This document shows, piece after piece, positions 33,746 to 41,722 of a DNA stretch of 53,671 nucleotides. The number at the start of each line of letters is the position of its first letter. The first letter of the stretch is position 1. The notes under the pieces were generated by a model. That model ran no database searches, was not told where the DNA came from, and saw only the letters and a list, made by a program, of their open reading frames with translations. This DNA comes from an uncultured Lachnospiraceae bacterium (GTDB taxonomy: Bacteria > Bacillota > Clostridia > Lachnospirales > Lachnospiraceae): assembly GCA_910579935.1 (NCBI GenBank), contig CAJTVQ010000029.1, forward strand, positions 1 to 53,671, given 5' to 3'. Made by a program: the position numbers and the translations under genes.

Positions 33746-33777
33746 AAAAGACGCAGGAGATTTTTCCCGCGCCTTTT
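33746..33777 (-). terminator. Terminator of gpmI
   Basis: On the minus strand AAAAGGCGCGGGA pairs with TCCTGCGTCTTTT (about 13 bp with G-U pairs), with a T-run at the end. It lies 30 bp after the gpmI stop and before the J-domain/TPR gene. Confidence 0.75.
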
Positions 33778-33806
33778 GCCATGATTTAGTTCTCCACCAG
33801 TTTATT

Positions 33807-35351
33807 CTATTTCCTGATCAACAGGGATTTTCCCGTCATTTCTTCCGGCTGCTCCATTCCCATGATCTCTATCATAGTCGGAATGATATCCGCCAAACAT
33901 CCGCCTTCCCGCAGCGTATAGGCCTGATCATAGTTCACCAGGATAAACGGAACCGGATTGGTCGTATGGGCGGTAAACGGATTTCCTGTCTCATAGTCTA
34001 CCAGCTGTTCCGCATTGCCGTGGTCCGCGCAGATAAACATTACGCCTCCCACTTCTTTGATGGCATCCACTGCTTTGCCTACGCACTCATCCACCGTTTC
34101 CACTGCTTTGATGGCTGCTGCCTCCACTCCGGTATGTCCAACCATATCGGGATTTGCAAAATTAATGATGATCACATCGTATTTACCGGATCTGATCGCC
34201 TCTACCAGCTTATCGCATACTTCATAAGCGCTCATCTGCGGTTTCAGATCATAAGTTGCCACATCCTTCGGAGAATTTACAAGGATTCTGTCCTCGCCCT
34301 CATTCGGCTCCTCCACGCCGCCGTTGAAGAAAAAGGTTACATGGGCGTATTTTTCCGTCTCGGCAATTCTCGCCTGTGTCATATGGTTTGCCGCCAGCCA
34401 CTCGCCGAATGTATTTGTAACCGCAATCTTATGGAATGCCACTTCCTTGTTCGGAATGGTGGGGTCATAATCGGAGAAGCACACATAGGTAAGATCCAGT
34501 CTGTTCCCTCTGTCAAATGCCGTAAATTCATTGTCACAGAAGCATCTTGTAATCTCTCTCGCCCGGTCGGGACGGAAGTTGAAGAACACAACGGAATCTT
34601 TATCCTTAATTACTGCCACCGGCGCGCCATCCTTTACCACCACGGTAGGTTTCACGAATTCATCGCTTTCCCCTCTTTCATAAGACTCTGCGATCCCGGC
34701 CGGTCCTCCTGCTGCGGTCAGACCTTCGCCTTTGGTCAGCGCGTCGTACGCCAGCTTCACTCTGTCATAGTTATTATCCCTGTCCATCGCGTAGTAACGG
34801 CCCATGACCGATGCCACTTCACCTGCACCGATTTCTTTCATCTTCGCTTCCAGTTCTTCCACAAATCCTTTTCCGCTTTCCGGCGGCGTATCCCTGCCGT
34901 CCAGGAAGCAGTGTACATAAACTTTGGACAGTCCGTTTCTTTTTGCCAGTTCCAAAAGACCGTAAATATGAGTATTGTGGCTGTGTACACCGCCGTCGGA
35001 TACCAGTCCGAACATATGCAGCGCCGAATCGTTGGCCTTGCAGTTATTTACCGCATTCATCAGCGCCGGATTTTCAAAAAATGTCCCATCCTGGATTTCT
35101 TTTGTGATTCTCGTCAGTTCCTGATAAACGATCCTTCCTGCTCCCATATTCAGATGCCCTACTTCCGAGTTTCCCATCTGACCATCGGGAAGTCCGACTG
35201 CCATACCGCTTGCATTCCCCTTTACAAAGGGACATTCCTGCATCAGCTTATCCATGACAGGCGTATTTGCTTCCGCTACGGCATTGCCGTCCTTTCTTTC
35301 ATTCAGCCCGTAGCCGTCCAAAATCATTAACACTGTCGGTTTTTTGCTCAT
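33807..35351 (-). CDS. gpmI: Phosphoglycerate mutase, cofactor-independent
   Basis: 514 aa from ATG 35351 (MSKKPTVLMILDGYGLN), with AAGGAG 9 nt upstream; the frame is open further up to 35609, but the extra residues are not family-like and cross the divergent promoter region. It interconverts 3- and 2-phosphoglycerate, needing Mn. Marks: metal Asp in MILDGYG, nucleophile Ser in GNSEVGH, GAGRIVYQ, FNFRPDRARE, and the late metal cluster NPDMVGHTG and CADHGNAEQ. Full length. Confidence 0.97.
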   Translation of the reverse strand: MSKKPTVLMILDGYGLNERKDGNAVAEANTPVMDKLMQECPFVKGNASGMAVGLPDGQMGNSEVGHLNMGAGRIVYQELTRITKEIQDGTFFENPALMNAVNNCKANDSALHMFGLVSDGGVHSHNTHIYGLLELAKRNGLSKVYVHCFLDGRDTPPESGKGFVEELEAKMKEIGAGEVASVMGRYYAMDRDNNYDRVKLAYDALTKGEGLTAAGGPAGIAESYERGESDEFVKPTVVVKDGAPVAVIKDKDSVVFFNFRPDRAREITRCFCDNEFTAFDRGNRLDLTYVCFSDYDPTIPNKEVAFHKIAVTNTFGEWLAANHMTQARIAETEKYAHVTFFFNGGVEEPNEGEDRILVNSPKDVATYDLKPQMSAYEVCDKLVEAIRSGKYDVIIINFANPDMVGHTGVEAAAIKAVETVDECVGKAVDAIKEVGGVMFICADHGNAEQLVDYETGNPFTAHTTNPVPFILVNYDQAYTLREGGCLADIIPTMIEIMGMEQPEEMTGKSLLIRK

Positions 35352-35599
35352 TTCTTTTCTCTCCTTTATTCTTTCATTCCTGCGAACAGCGGCCTGCCGC
35401 CGGTATTTTCCATACACTCTTTCCCGACTGCAATTATACATGTTTTTCCCATAAATGTAAATATATAAAAATGATTTGCCAGCCGGAACAAAAAGAGATA
35501 AAATAAGATACCATACCGTTTGGATAAACGGCATGACCACCCAGCCGCTGCCATGCGGCACATTGTTCCAACCACCACTATGTTTAAGGAGACAGCACA

Positions 35600-36778
35600 A
35601 TGGTATCATTATTAGCCAGACTATTCATAAAAGATAAAGAAAACACATCTTCCCCGGCCGTGCGCCAGGCATACGGCATTTTATGCGGAAGCGTGGGAAT
35701 CACACTCAATATCCTGCTCTTTGCCGGTAAATTCCTCGCCGGACTGCTCAGCAATTCCATCGCGGTAACTGCCGATGCGTTCAACAACCTGTCCGATGCC
35801 GGTTCCTCCCTGATCACGCTGGTAGGATTCAAAATGGCCGGACAGAAACCGGACCCGCATCATCCTTTCGGACACGGAAGGATCGAATACCTGTCCGGCC
35901 TTTTGGTATCCGTGGCCATCCTGATCATGGCTTTTGAGCTGGTGCGTTCCTCCGTCGGAAAAATCCTCCATCCCCAGCCGGTGGATTTCAGCCTTCTCAC
36001 GACGGGCATCCTGCTGGCTTCCATCGCAGTCAAAATTTATATGGCATGTTACAACCGAAATATTGCCCGGGAAATAGACAGTTCTGCCATGAAAGCCACG
36101 GCAACGGACAGCCTGAGCGATACACTCTCCACAACCGTGGTTCTCATCTCCATGCTCATCGGACATTTTACCGGCCTGCTGATTGACGGATACTGCGGCG
36201 TCTTAGTGGGCCTTTTCATTTTTTATGCCGGATATGACGCGGCCAGGGATACCATCAGCCCGCTTTTGGGCCAGCCGCCCAATCCTGACTTCGTTAAAAA
36301 TGTGGAACGGATCGTTCTGAGTTATGAACCGGTTCTCGGCATCCACGACATGGTGGTTCATGATTACGGACCGGGACGCGTCATGCTCTCCCTGCATGCG
36401 GAAGTGCCGGCGGACGGAAGCCTTATTTTACTGCATGATACGATTGACAATATCGAACACCGTCTGCATGACGAACTGCACTGCGAAGCCGTAATACATA
36501 TGGATCCCGTCGTTACGGACGATGACCGGACCAACCATATCCGGCAGAAGGTGACTGATATACTGAAAAATACCTATCCGGAAATCTGTTTCCACGATTT
36601 TCGGGTGGTAGAAGGTCCCACCCATACCAATATCATTTTTGACATCGTTGTTCCCTTCGACTACCGGAAAACGGATGAGGAAATTACCGATTTTCTGAAG
36701 GATGAAATCCGCAGACTGGATGACTCTTACTTTGCGGTCATACAGGTGGATAAAGCTTATGCTTCCAATGCGCTGTAA
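35600..36778 (+). CDS. Cation diffusion facilitator (divalent metal efflux)
   Basis: 392 aa. N-terminal TM domain (six helices) with the metal-site motif ADAFNNLSDAGSS and HHPFGHGRIEYLSG, second site SSAMKATATDSLSD, and a C-terminal cytoplasmic ferredoxin-like domain in the later part (VHDYGPGRVMLSLHAEVP, HTNIIFDIVVPFD). It exchanges Zn, Mn or Fe for protons; the metal cannot be told from sequence. SD AAGGAG lies 8 nt before ATG 35600. Divergent from gpmI, whose enzyme is Mn-dependent; whether that is meaningful is unknown. An extra C-terminal segment of about 100 residues is present. Confidence 0.92.
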   Translation: MVSLLARLFIKDKENTSSPAVRQAYGILCGSVGITLNILLFAGKFLAGLLSNSIAVTADAFNNLSDAGSSLITLVGFKMAGQKPDPHHPFGHGRIEYLSGLLVSVAILIMAFELVRSSVGKILHPQPVDFSLLTTGILLASIAVKIYMACYNRNIAREIDSSAMKATATDSLSDTLSTTVVLISMLIGHFTGLLIDGYCGVLVGLFIFYAGYDAARDTISPLLGQPPNPDFVKNVERIVLSYEPVLGIHDMVVHDYGPGRVMLSLHAEVPADGSLILLHDTIDNIEHRLHDELHCEAVIHMDPVVTDDDRTNHIRQKVTDILKNTYPEICFHDFRVVEGPTHTNIIFDIVVPFDYRKTDEEITDFLKDEIRRLDDSYFAVIQVDKAYASNAL

Positions 36779-36813
36779 ACGAAGATATAAATGGGAAGAA
36801 ACCAATTTTCTTA

Positions 36814-36842
36814 TTGACAGCCGGAATCAGATGACTTATAGT
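36814..36842 (+). promoter_or_regulatory. Consensus sigma-A promoter for the YbjQ-family gene
   Basis: TTGACA (36814-36819), 17-nt spacer, TATAGT (36837-36842). The start codon is 52 nt past the -10. Confidence 0.85.
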
Positions 36843-36894
36843 TGTATTGTATTAGTAAAATGATACAATATGAAAAGATTAAGGAGCGGTGAAA

Positions 36895-37206
36895 ATGATA
36901 TTAGTAAATACGGATTACATTACAGGAAAAAATTTGGAGATGCTGGGACTTGTGAAGGGAAGTACGATACAGTCCAAAAACATCGGCCGGGATATTACCC
37001 AGGGATTTAAAACCATTGTCGGAGGGGAATTGTGCGCCTATACGGAAATGATGAACGATGCAAGGTCTCTCGCCACCAAAAGAATGGTCGCGGAAGCCGA
37101 ATCCCTCGGTGCAGATGCGGTAATCAATATCCGTTACGCTTCTGCTGCCGTTATGCAGGGAGCAGCGGAAGTTATGTCTTATGGAACAGCCGTAAAATTT
37201 GTATAA
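36895..37206 (+). CDS. YbjQ/UPF0145 family protein
   Basis: 103 aa from ATG 36895, with AAGGAG 8 nt upstream; GTG 36889 is too close to the SD. Family marks: MILVNTDYITGKNLEMLG, GLVKGSTIQSKNIGRDI, ARSLATKRMVAEAESLGADAVINIRY, ending in YGTAVKFV. Members form pentameric rings; a heavy-metal-binding role was proposed from early annotation but is not established. It is expressed from its own promoter and ended by a very strong hairpin. Confidence 0.93.
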   Translation: MILVNTDYITGKNLEMLGLVKGSTIQSKNIGRDITQGFKTIVGGELCAYTEMMNDARSLATKRMVAEAESLGADAVINIRYASAAVMQGAAEVMSYGTAVKFV

Positions 37207-37230
37207 ACTGTACCAAAACAGCAAGCTTAC

Positions 37231-37280
37231 AAAACGCCGGGAATGCGCAGCATTGAATGTTTGCGCATTCCCGGCGTTTT
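37231..37280. terminator. Strong bidirectional terminator
   Basis: A perfect 19-bp stem, AAAACGCCGGGAATGCGCA (37231-37249) and TGCGCATTCCCGGCGTTTT (37262-37280), with a 12-nt loop and A/T ends on both sides. It separates the YbjQ-family gene from the convergent tRNA gene. Confidence 0.92.
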
Positions 37281-37329
37281 GCAGCCGAATGTTGCAGCCA
37301 CCTGGCTCATTGTCCGCGGCAATAAAAAA

Positions 37330-37402
<73 letters not shown>

Positions 37403-37552
37403 ATTTGAACAGCACATATGACTGATACCAAAAGCTATTATATATGGTAATTGAATTTTTTGCAAGGATTATTTTAAAAATTTTCAAAAATTAAATTACT
37501 GCTCTTATTTTCCTGAAGAAATGTCCCGCTCCCGTGAAAGAAGATCGTCCCC

Positions 37553-37810
37553 ATGACAATCTCCTTTTACCAAAACGTGTATGAAAATTGCTTTCCTCAA
37601 GATGTACGTCGCAATTTGTGGGAGATTAAGAGCATATGCTCTGTCAAACCGCCAGGTCCTGGGAAGCCGCAGCCAGATTTGGAAAGCTTCAAACAGCAGG
37701 TTCGTGCATGGACTATCAGGCGTAATGCAGAATGTGCAAAAATCAACTGGCAGTTTAAGACGCAGGATGCACGGATTAAATTGGCCAGGCTGTATCCGGT
37801 TATAGTTTAG
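37553..37810 (+). pseudogene. IS630-family transposase C-terminal remnant
   Basis: An 85-codon frame whose last 35 residues (WTIRRNAECAKINWQFKTQDARIKLARLYP) match the conserved end of IS630-type DDE transposases (RN..K.VNWQFTTEDARIKLKRLYP). The preceding residues (LESFKQQVRAW) fit the same region, while the earlier part is shifted or unrelated. The catalytic DDE part is absent. It is an old insertion scar upstream of tRNA-Thr. Confidence 0.7.
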
Positions 37811-37884
37811 AAATTAATTCCCTATGCTTATTCCAAAAACGCATAGCTATAACTCTAATACAATTATCATAAAATTCCTGAAAC

Positions 37885-38016
37885 TCAATTTAATTCATCC
37901 ACTTTTATCTCCATGTATTCCCCTACCACTATCTTCCTTACAGTCTGACTAAATTTGACCTCATTATTCCCATCACCCTCAACATCAACCAGTTCTAAGT
38001 TATCATCTATATTTTA
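37885..38016 (-). pseudogene. FG-GAP-like C-terminal fragment
   Basis: A minus-strand frame after an in-frame stop reads NIDDNLELVDVEGDGNNEVKF, then SQTVRKIVVGEYMEIKVDELN and TGA (37885-37887). VDVEGDGNNEV is the Ca-loop pattern of FG-GAP/VCBS-type repeats, as in the lipoprotein at 270-1910. With only about 43 codons and no start or signal, it is the tail end of a lost gene. Confidence 0.5.
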
Positions 38017-38121
38017 CAAGGCTGAATTTATACCAGTCAGTCATTTAACTTCTGTTCACTATTCATTTTCCATATTTCATACGAATGAACTTTCCAAAAG
38101 TTTTTTATTATTCTGATAAAA

Positions 38122-38460
38122 ATGTTGGAGCGGCATATTGAAAGTTGTCTGAAGGATTATTATATTTTGGAACCTCTTTTTGAGTTGGAAAAAAACGGCA
38201 TGGAAGATGCCTATTTCATCATTGATGAAATGTTCAACACATTTGATATTTCTGCGAACGAATCGGAGCCCTCAGCGAAAATGCAGCTCACAGATATACA
38301 GTACAACGCTATTTTCCATCATCTCCATATTATGATGAAAGATTTCTGCCGATACGATCATAACAAAAAGGCTGTGATTGAACATTGGAAAACGATTTAT
38401 CATATTATGAATCCGATTTTATTATATATCGCTGAGAAATGCCGCTCTGTCCATAAATAA
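38122..38460 (+). CDS. Small hypothetical protein, possibly N-terminally shortened
   Basis: 112 aa with balanced, helical, His/Met/Tyr-rich composition (IQYNAIFHHLHIMMKDFCRYDHNKKAVIEHWKTIYHIMN). There is no SD before ATG 38122 and the frame is open back to a stop at 38086-38088, next to the scar region, so the N-terminus may have been lost. A strong terminator follows the stop at once. No family recognised. Confidence 0.6.
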   Translation: MLERHIESCLKDYYILEPLFELEKNGMEDAYFIIDEMFNTFDISANESEPSAKMQLTDIQYNAIFHHLHIMMKDFCRYDHNKKAVIEHWKTIYHIMNPILLYIAEKCRSVHK

Positions 38461-38522
38461 AGAAGAGGATTCCGTGACACAGAAAGCTTTTAAAAAGCCT
38501 GAATTTCACGGAATCTTCTTCT
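38461..38522. terminator. Terminator after the 112-aa gene
   Basis: AGAAGAGGATTCCGTGA (38461-38477) and TCACGGAATCTTCTTCT (38506-38522) form a 17-bp stem with one G-T pair, followed by TTTTTT on the plus strand. It also stands downstream of the convergent chemotaxis receptor gene. Confidence 0.9.
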
Positions 38523-38584
38523 TTTTTGATATCATAGCTAAAAATCCGTATTAACCGACAGCACTATTGTATTCAAAGCCCGGC

Positions 38585-40600
38585 CTACGTAAAATACCGG
38601 AACCTCCCAACCAGTTCTTTCAAAAGATCCGCCTGTCCCGACAGTTCCTCCGAAGAAGCCGCACATTCTTCCGAAGTCGCAGAATTTGATTCCACCACCT
38701 CCGCAATCTGAGTAATACCCAAAGTGATCTGGCCCGCTGCTTCTGCCTGATTCTCGGATGCCTCCGAAATCTCAGTAATGGATTTATTTACTTCTTTGGA
38801 ATTTTCCACTACGGCAATCAGAGATTCTGCTGCGGATTTCGCAAGCCTTGTCCCATCTTCCACCGCCATGATCGCATTCCTGATCAGTTCGTTCGTATTC
38901 CTTGCCGCTTCCGAACTCTGCTCCGCAAGTATTCCGACCTGGGTGGCAACCACTGAAAAACCCTTTCCTGCTTCTCCTGCCCTTGCAGCCTCAATGGATG
39001 CATTCAGTGCAAGCAGATTCGTCTGATCCGCGATTTCCTCAATACTGCTGATAATTTCTGCAATTTTATCGGAAGCCTCCCTGATTTTGGACATAGCCTC
39101 CGTATTCTGCCTCATCTGCTGATTGCTCTCCATCACCCGCTGGTTCATGTCCTCAACAACGATTCTTGCCTTTTCCGCATTCTCCGCATTGATATGTATT
39201 TTCTCCGAAATATCCGTAATGGTAGCCGTCAGTTCCTCAATGGCACTGGCCTGATCCGTTGCACCCTCTGCCAGCAGCTGTGAAGCTCCTGCCAGATCCA
39301 GCGCCCCGTTCTGGACACTTTCCGCATTGCTGTCAATCTCTTTCATGGCGCCGCTCAGGGAAGCCACAATGTCACGGAACGAATCGCTGATCAGGGAAAA
39401 ATCCCCCTTATAGTCTTCCTTTATGTCAATCTTGAAGTTTCCGTCCGCCAGTTCTGCCAAATGACTGCTGATATCGGAAACCACTGTCTTCAGGTCCTGA
39501 ATCGTCCCGGAAATACAATTCATCAATATTGCCGTTTCATCATTGGTTTCCGGTTCCGGGACATCGGAATGAAAATCTCCTGCTGCCAAAAGCTTCAGAC
39601 GCTCCACGGATACCGTAATCGGTTTCACTACCGCCTTTCCCAGCTGAATTCCGTTTCTGATTCCAAGTATCGTAAATACAATTACAAAAATTACCGTAAG
39701 CTCCAATGCCAAATAGAATTTCCCCAAAAACTCATTTCTGACGGCTGCGACACCGATACTCCAGCCATCCGTATCCGGGACCGGTGAATAAGCAACTACC
39801 TTTGTTACGCCGCCGTAAGTGTAAGTTCCCGTGCCGTCTTCCCCTGCTACCATCTTTTTACAAATTTCACTGAATTTCTTTAGTTTGGGATTCGTGTCGC
39901 CTAGTTTCGTACACTCTTCCACACCGACCATTTCCGAATTAATGTCGGCGATCGTAATTCCATTCGAATCTACCATAAAAGCAGTTCCGCCGTCACCGAT
40001 CTGTATGGAGCGCATAATATCGTTCAGACACTCCCCGTTCGGGACATACACCACGGCGCCGACCGGCTTTGTTCCCGGATTGCCGTTCTCCCACAGCGGA
40101 GCCGAAACTGCAAAAGATACCGCTTTCGTGACGTTGCTGTATGCCGGGGTGGACACATAAGTATTTCCTTTCATTGCCTCCTTAAAATAGTCCCGGTCAG
40201 AAAGGTTTTCCCCTGAAATGATGTCTATTCCGCTGCTGTCAAGAAGAAAACCTCCGCTGAAATCATGTTCTTTGATTTTCTGTGCCAGAATGGCGTTTTT
40301 TTCATCCGCATCCTTTTCCGGATCTGCAAGCCGTGCAATGGTTCCCGTCTCATAAGCGATTGCAACATACTGTTCAAGTGACGCCGATACATAATCCGCC
40401 GCCACTCCGGAAGTATTGTCAATCGTTTCCGAAACCGCACTGATGGAGGAAATATAGCTTAAAACCGACGTTATAACGCCAAGTATGATACAGCATAAGC
40501 TGACTACCATGCCGAACCGGTTTGAAATTCTCTTTTCGATACTGATAAACTGACTTCCATTTTTCTTTTTGCTGGTGCTTTCTTCATTTTTTTTCTGCAT
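38585..40600 (-). CDS. Methyl-accepting chemotaxis protein with dCache-type sensor
   Basis: 671 aa. TM1 at about 30-55, an extracellular region of about 240 residues with dCache-like features (GGFLLDSSGIDIISGENLSDRDYFKEA and VGAVVYVPNGE, GGTAFMVDSNG), TM2 at about 297-317, a HAMP domain (about 318-370), and a long cytoplasmic coiled coil with the conserved tip EIADQTNLLALNASIEAARAGE (about 520-541). It senses a small molecule outside the cell and controls CheA. No che genes are nearby, so it is a stand-alone receptor gene. Confidence 0.95.
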   Translation of the reverse strand: MQKKNEESTSKKKNGSQFISIEKRISNRFGMVVSLCCIILGVITSVLSYISSISAVSETIDNTSGVAADYVSASLEQYVAIAYETGTIARLADPEKDADEKNAILAQKIKEHDFSGGFLLDSSGIDIISGENLSDRDYFKEAMKGNTYVSTPAYSNVTKAVSFAVSAPLWENGNPGTKPVGAVVYVPNGECLNDIMRSIQIGDGGTAFMVDSNGITIADINSEMVGVEECTKLGDTNPKLKKFSEICKKMVAGEDGTGTYTYGGVTKVVAYSPVPDTDGWSIGVAAVRNEFLGKFYLALELTVIFVIVFTILGIRNGIQLGKAVVKPITVSVERLKLLAAGDFHSDVPEPETNDETAILMNCISGTIQDLKTVVSDISSHLAELADGNFKIDIKEDYKGDFSLISDSFRDIVASLSGAMKEIDSNAESVQNGALDLAGASQLLAEGATDQASAIEELTATITDISEKIHINAENAEKARIVVEDMNQRVMESNQQMRQNTEAMSKIREASDKIAEIISSIEEIADQTNLLALNASIEAARAGEAGKGFSVVATQVGILAEQSSEAARNTNELIRNAIMAVEDGTRLAKSAAESLIAVVENSKEVNKSITEISEASENQAEAAGQITLGITQIAEVVESNSATSEECAASSEELSGQADLLKELVGRFRYFT

Positions 40601-40754
40601 TCCTGCCCCTCATTTCTGCGTTGCCCTTTATCCCGGTTAACATTCCTCATGTATCTCATGGAACCCATACCAAGGCAACGCTGCGATATAAATCCTATGC
40701 TTCACATGGCTATTCTTTTGTTTTTTAATTCTTTCTGTTTTCTCTGTCAATCCC

Positions 40755-41636
40755 TCAAGTATCCTGTTTTTCTTCCCAATGCACCTCTAACTGCGGATAG
40801 GGAATCTTAATACCGGCTTCATCCAGCGCATATTTCACATTTTCCGTCACCCTCCATTTTCCCTGCCAGAAATCCTCCATGGAAAACCAACAGCGGACAC
40901 CGATATACACCGCACTCTCTGCCAGTTCATCCACATATACAAAATGATCCTTATCCTTTAATACAGCCTCATCTTCTTCCAATACCTGCTGTAATATCTC
41001 TTTTGCCTGACGGATATCCGATTCGTAGGATATACCTACCAGAAGATCCATCCTTCTGCTGTCGCACGCCGTTACATTGGTTAAACTCGAATTGGCAAGC
41101 GTACCGTTTGGCAGGACAATTACCTTATTGTCCGGCGTTGTCAGTTTCGTGTAAAAAAGTTCAATGGTTGTTACCGTTCCTTCGTTCCCGCCGCCGTCTT
41201 CCTTGATATAATCCCCCACTTTAAAGGGTTTTAACAAAAGAATCAGCACGCCGCCGATAAAATTGGCCAAGCTTCCCTGAATGGCAAGTCCGATAGCCAC
41301 GCCGGCAGAGCCCAGCAATGCAAGAATACTCGCTGCATCCAGTCCGAACCCGGATGCGATCGTAAGAATCAGCAGCGCATACAGGGCCGCCTTTACAAAG
41401 GAGTCTATAAACTGTATGACTCCTTTGTCCGCATTTCCGCGTTTAAGCGAATTCTTTATAATTTTGCGGATCAGTTTGATCACCTGGGCACCCACAAACA
41501 GTACAATAACGGAAAGGAGTACCCTGATGCCCAGATTCCACGCCTTTTCCGGCAATTCTTTAAAAAACTTCTCGATGATCCCGATATCGATTTCATCCTC
41601 CGTTGCAAATGACAGTAACATCCTCAGATACTCCAT
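40755..41636 (-). CDS. Small-conductance mechanosensitive channel (MscS family)
   Basis: 293 aa. Three TM helices near the N-terminus (about 30-55, 75-95, 100-130), the last being the pore helix LDAASILALLGSAGVAIGLAIQGSLANFIGGVLIL with its Gly/Ala packing. The conserved beta domain follows (KPFKVGDYIKEDGGNEGTVTTIELFYTKLTTPDNKVIVLPNGTLANSSLTN), then a C-terminal alpha/beta domain. It opens under membrane tension to release solutes on osmotic downshock. Confidence 0.96.
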   Translation of the reverse strand: MEYLRMLLSFATEDEIDIGIIEKFFKELPEKAWNLGIRVLLSVIVLFVGAQVIKLIRKIIKNSLKRGNADKGVIQFIDSFVKAALYALLILTIASGFGLDAASILALLGSAGVAIGLAIQGSLANFIGGVLILLLKPFKVGDYIKEDGGGNEGTVTTIELFYTKLTTPDNKVIVLPNGTLANSSLTNVTACDSRRMDLLVGISYESDIRQAKEILQQVLEEDEAVLKDKDHFVYVDELAESAVYIGVRCWFSMEDFWQGKWRVTENVKYALDEAGIKIPYPQLEVHWEEKQDT

Positions 41637-41722
41637 TCCCTGCTCCTGAAAATTTTAATTCTTCTTTCTTTATTTCTGGATTTTTTAATCCGGAACTTTT
41701 CCGGTTCTTTCATTTCCGTTCT

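Larger units (their letters stand above)
37403..38121. other. Scar region between tRNA-Thr and the 112-aa gene
   Basis: About 700 bp, AT-rich, with no intact gene. It contains the IS630 fragment (37553-37810) and a lipoprotein-like fragment on the minus strand (37885-38016). No inverted terminal repeats or target duplication were found around the IS fragment. The rest shows nothing I can name. Confidence 0.6.

Noticed and set aside
35352..35609. Long N-terminal extension of phosphoglycerate mutase
   Set aside because: The 85 extra residues are not family-like, there is no SD at 35609, and the normal start at 35351 has AAGGAG.
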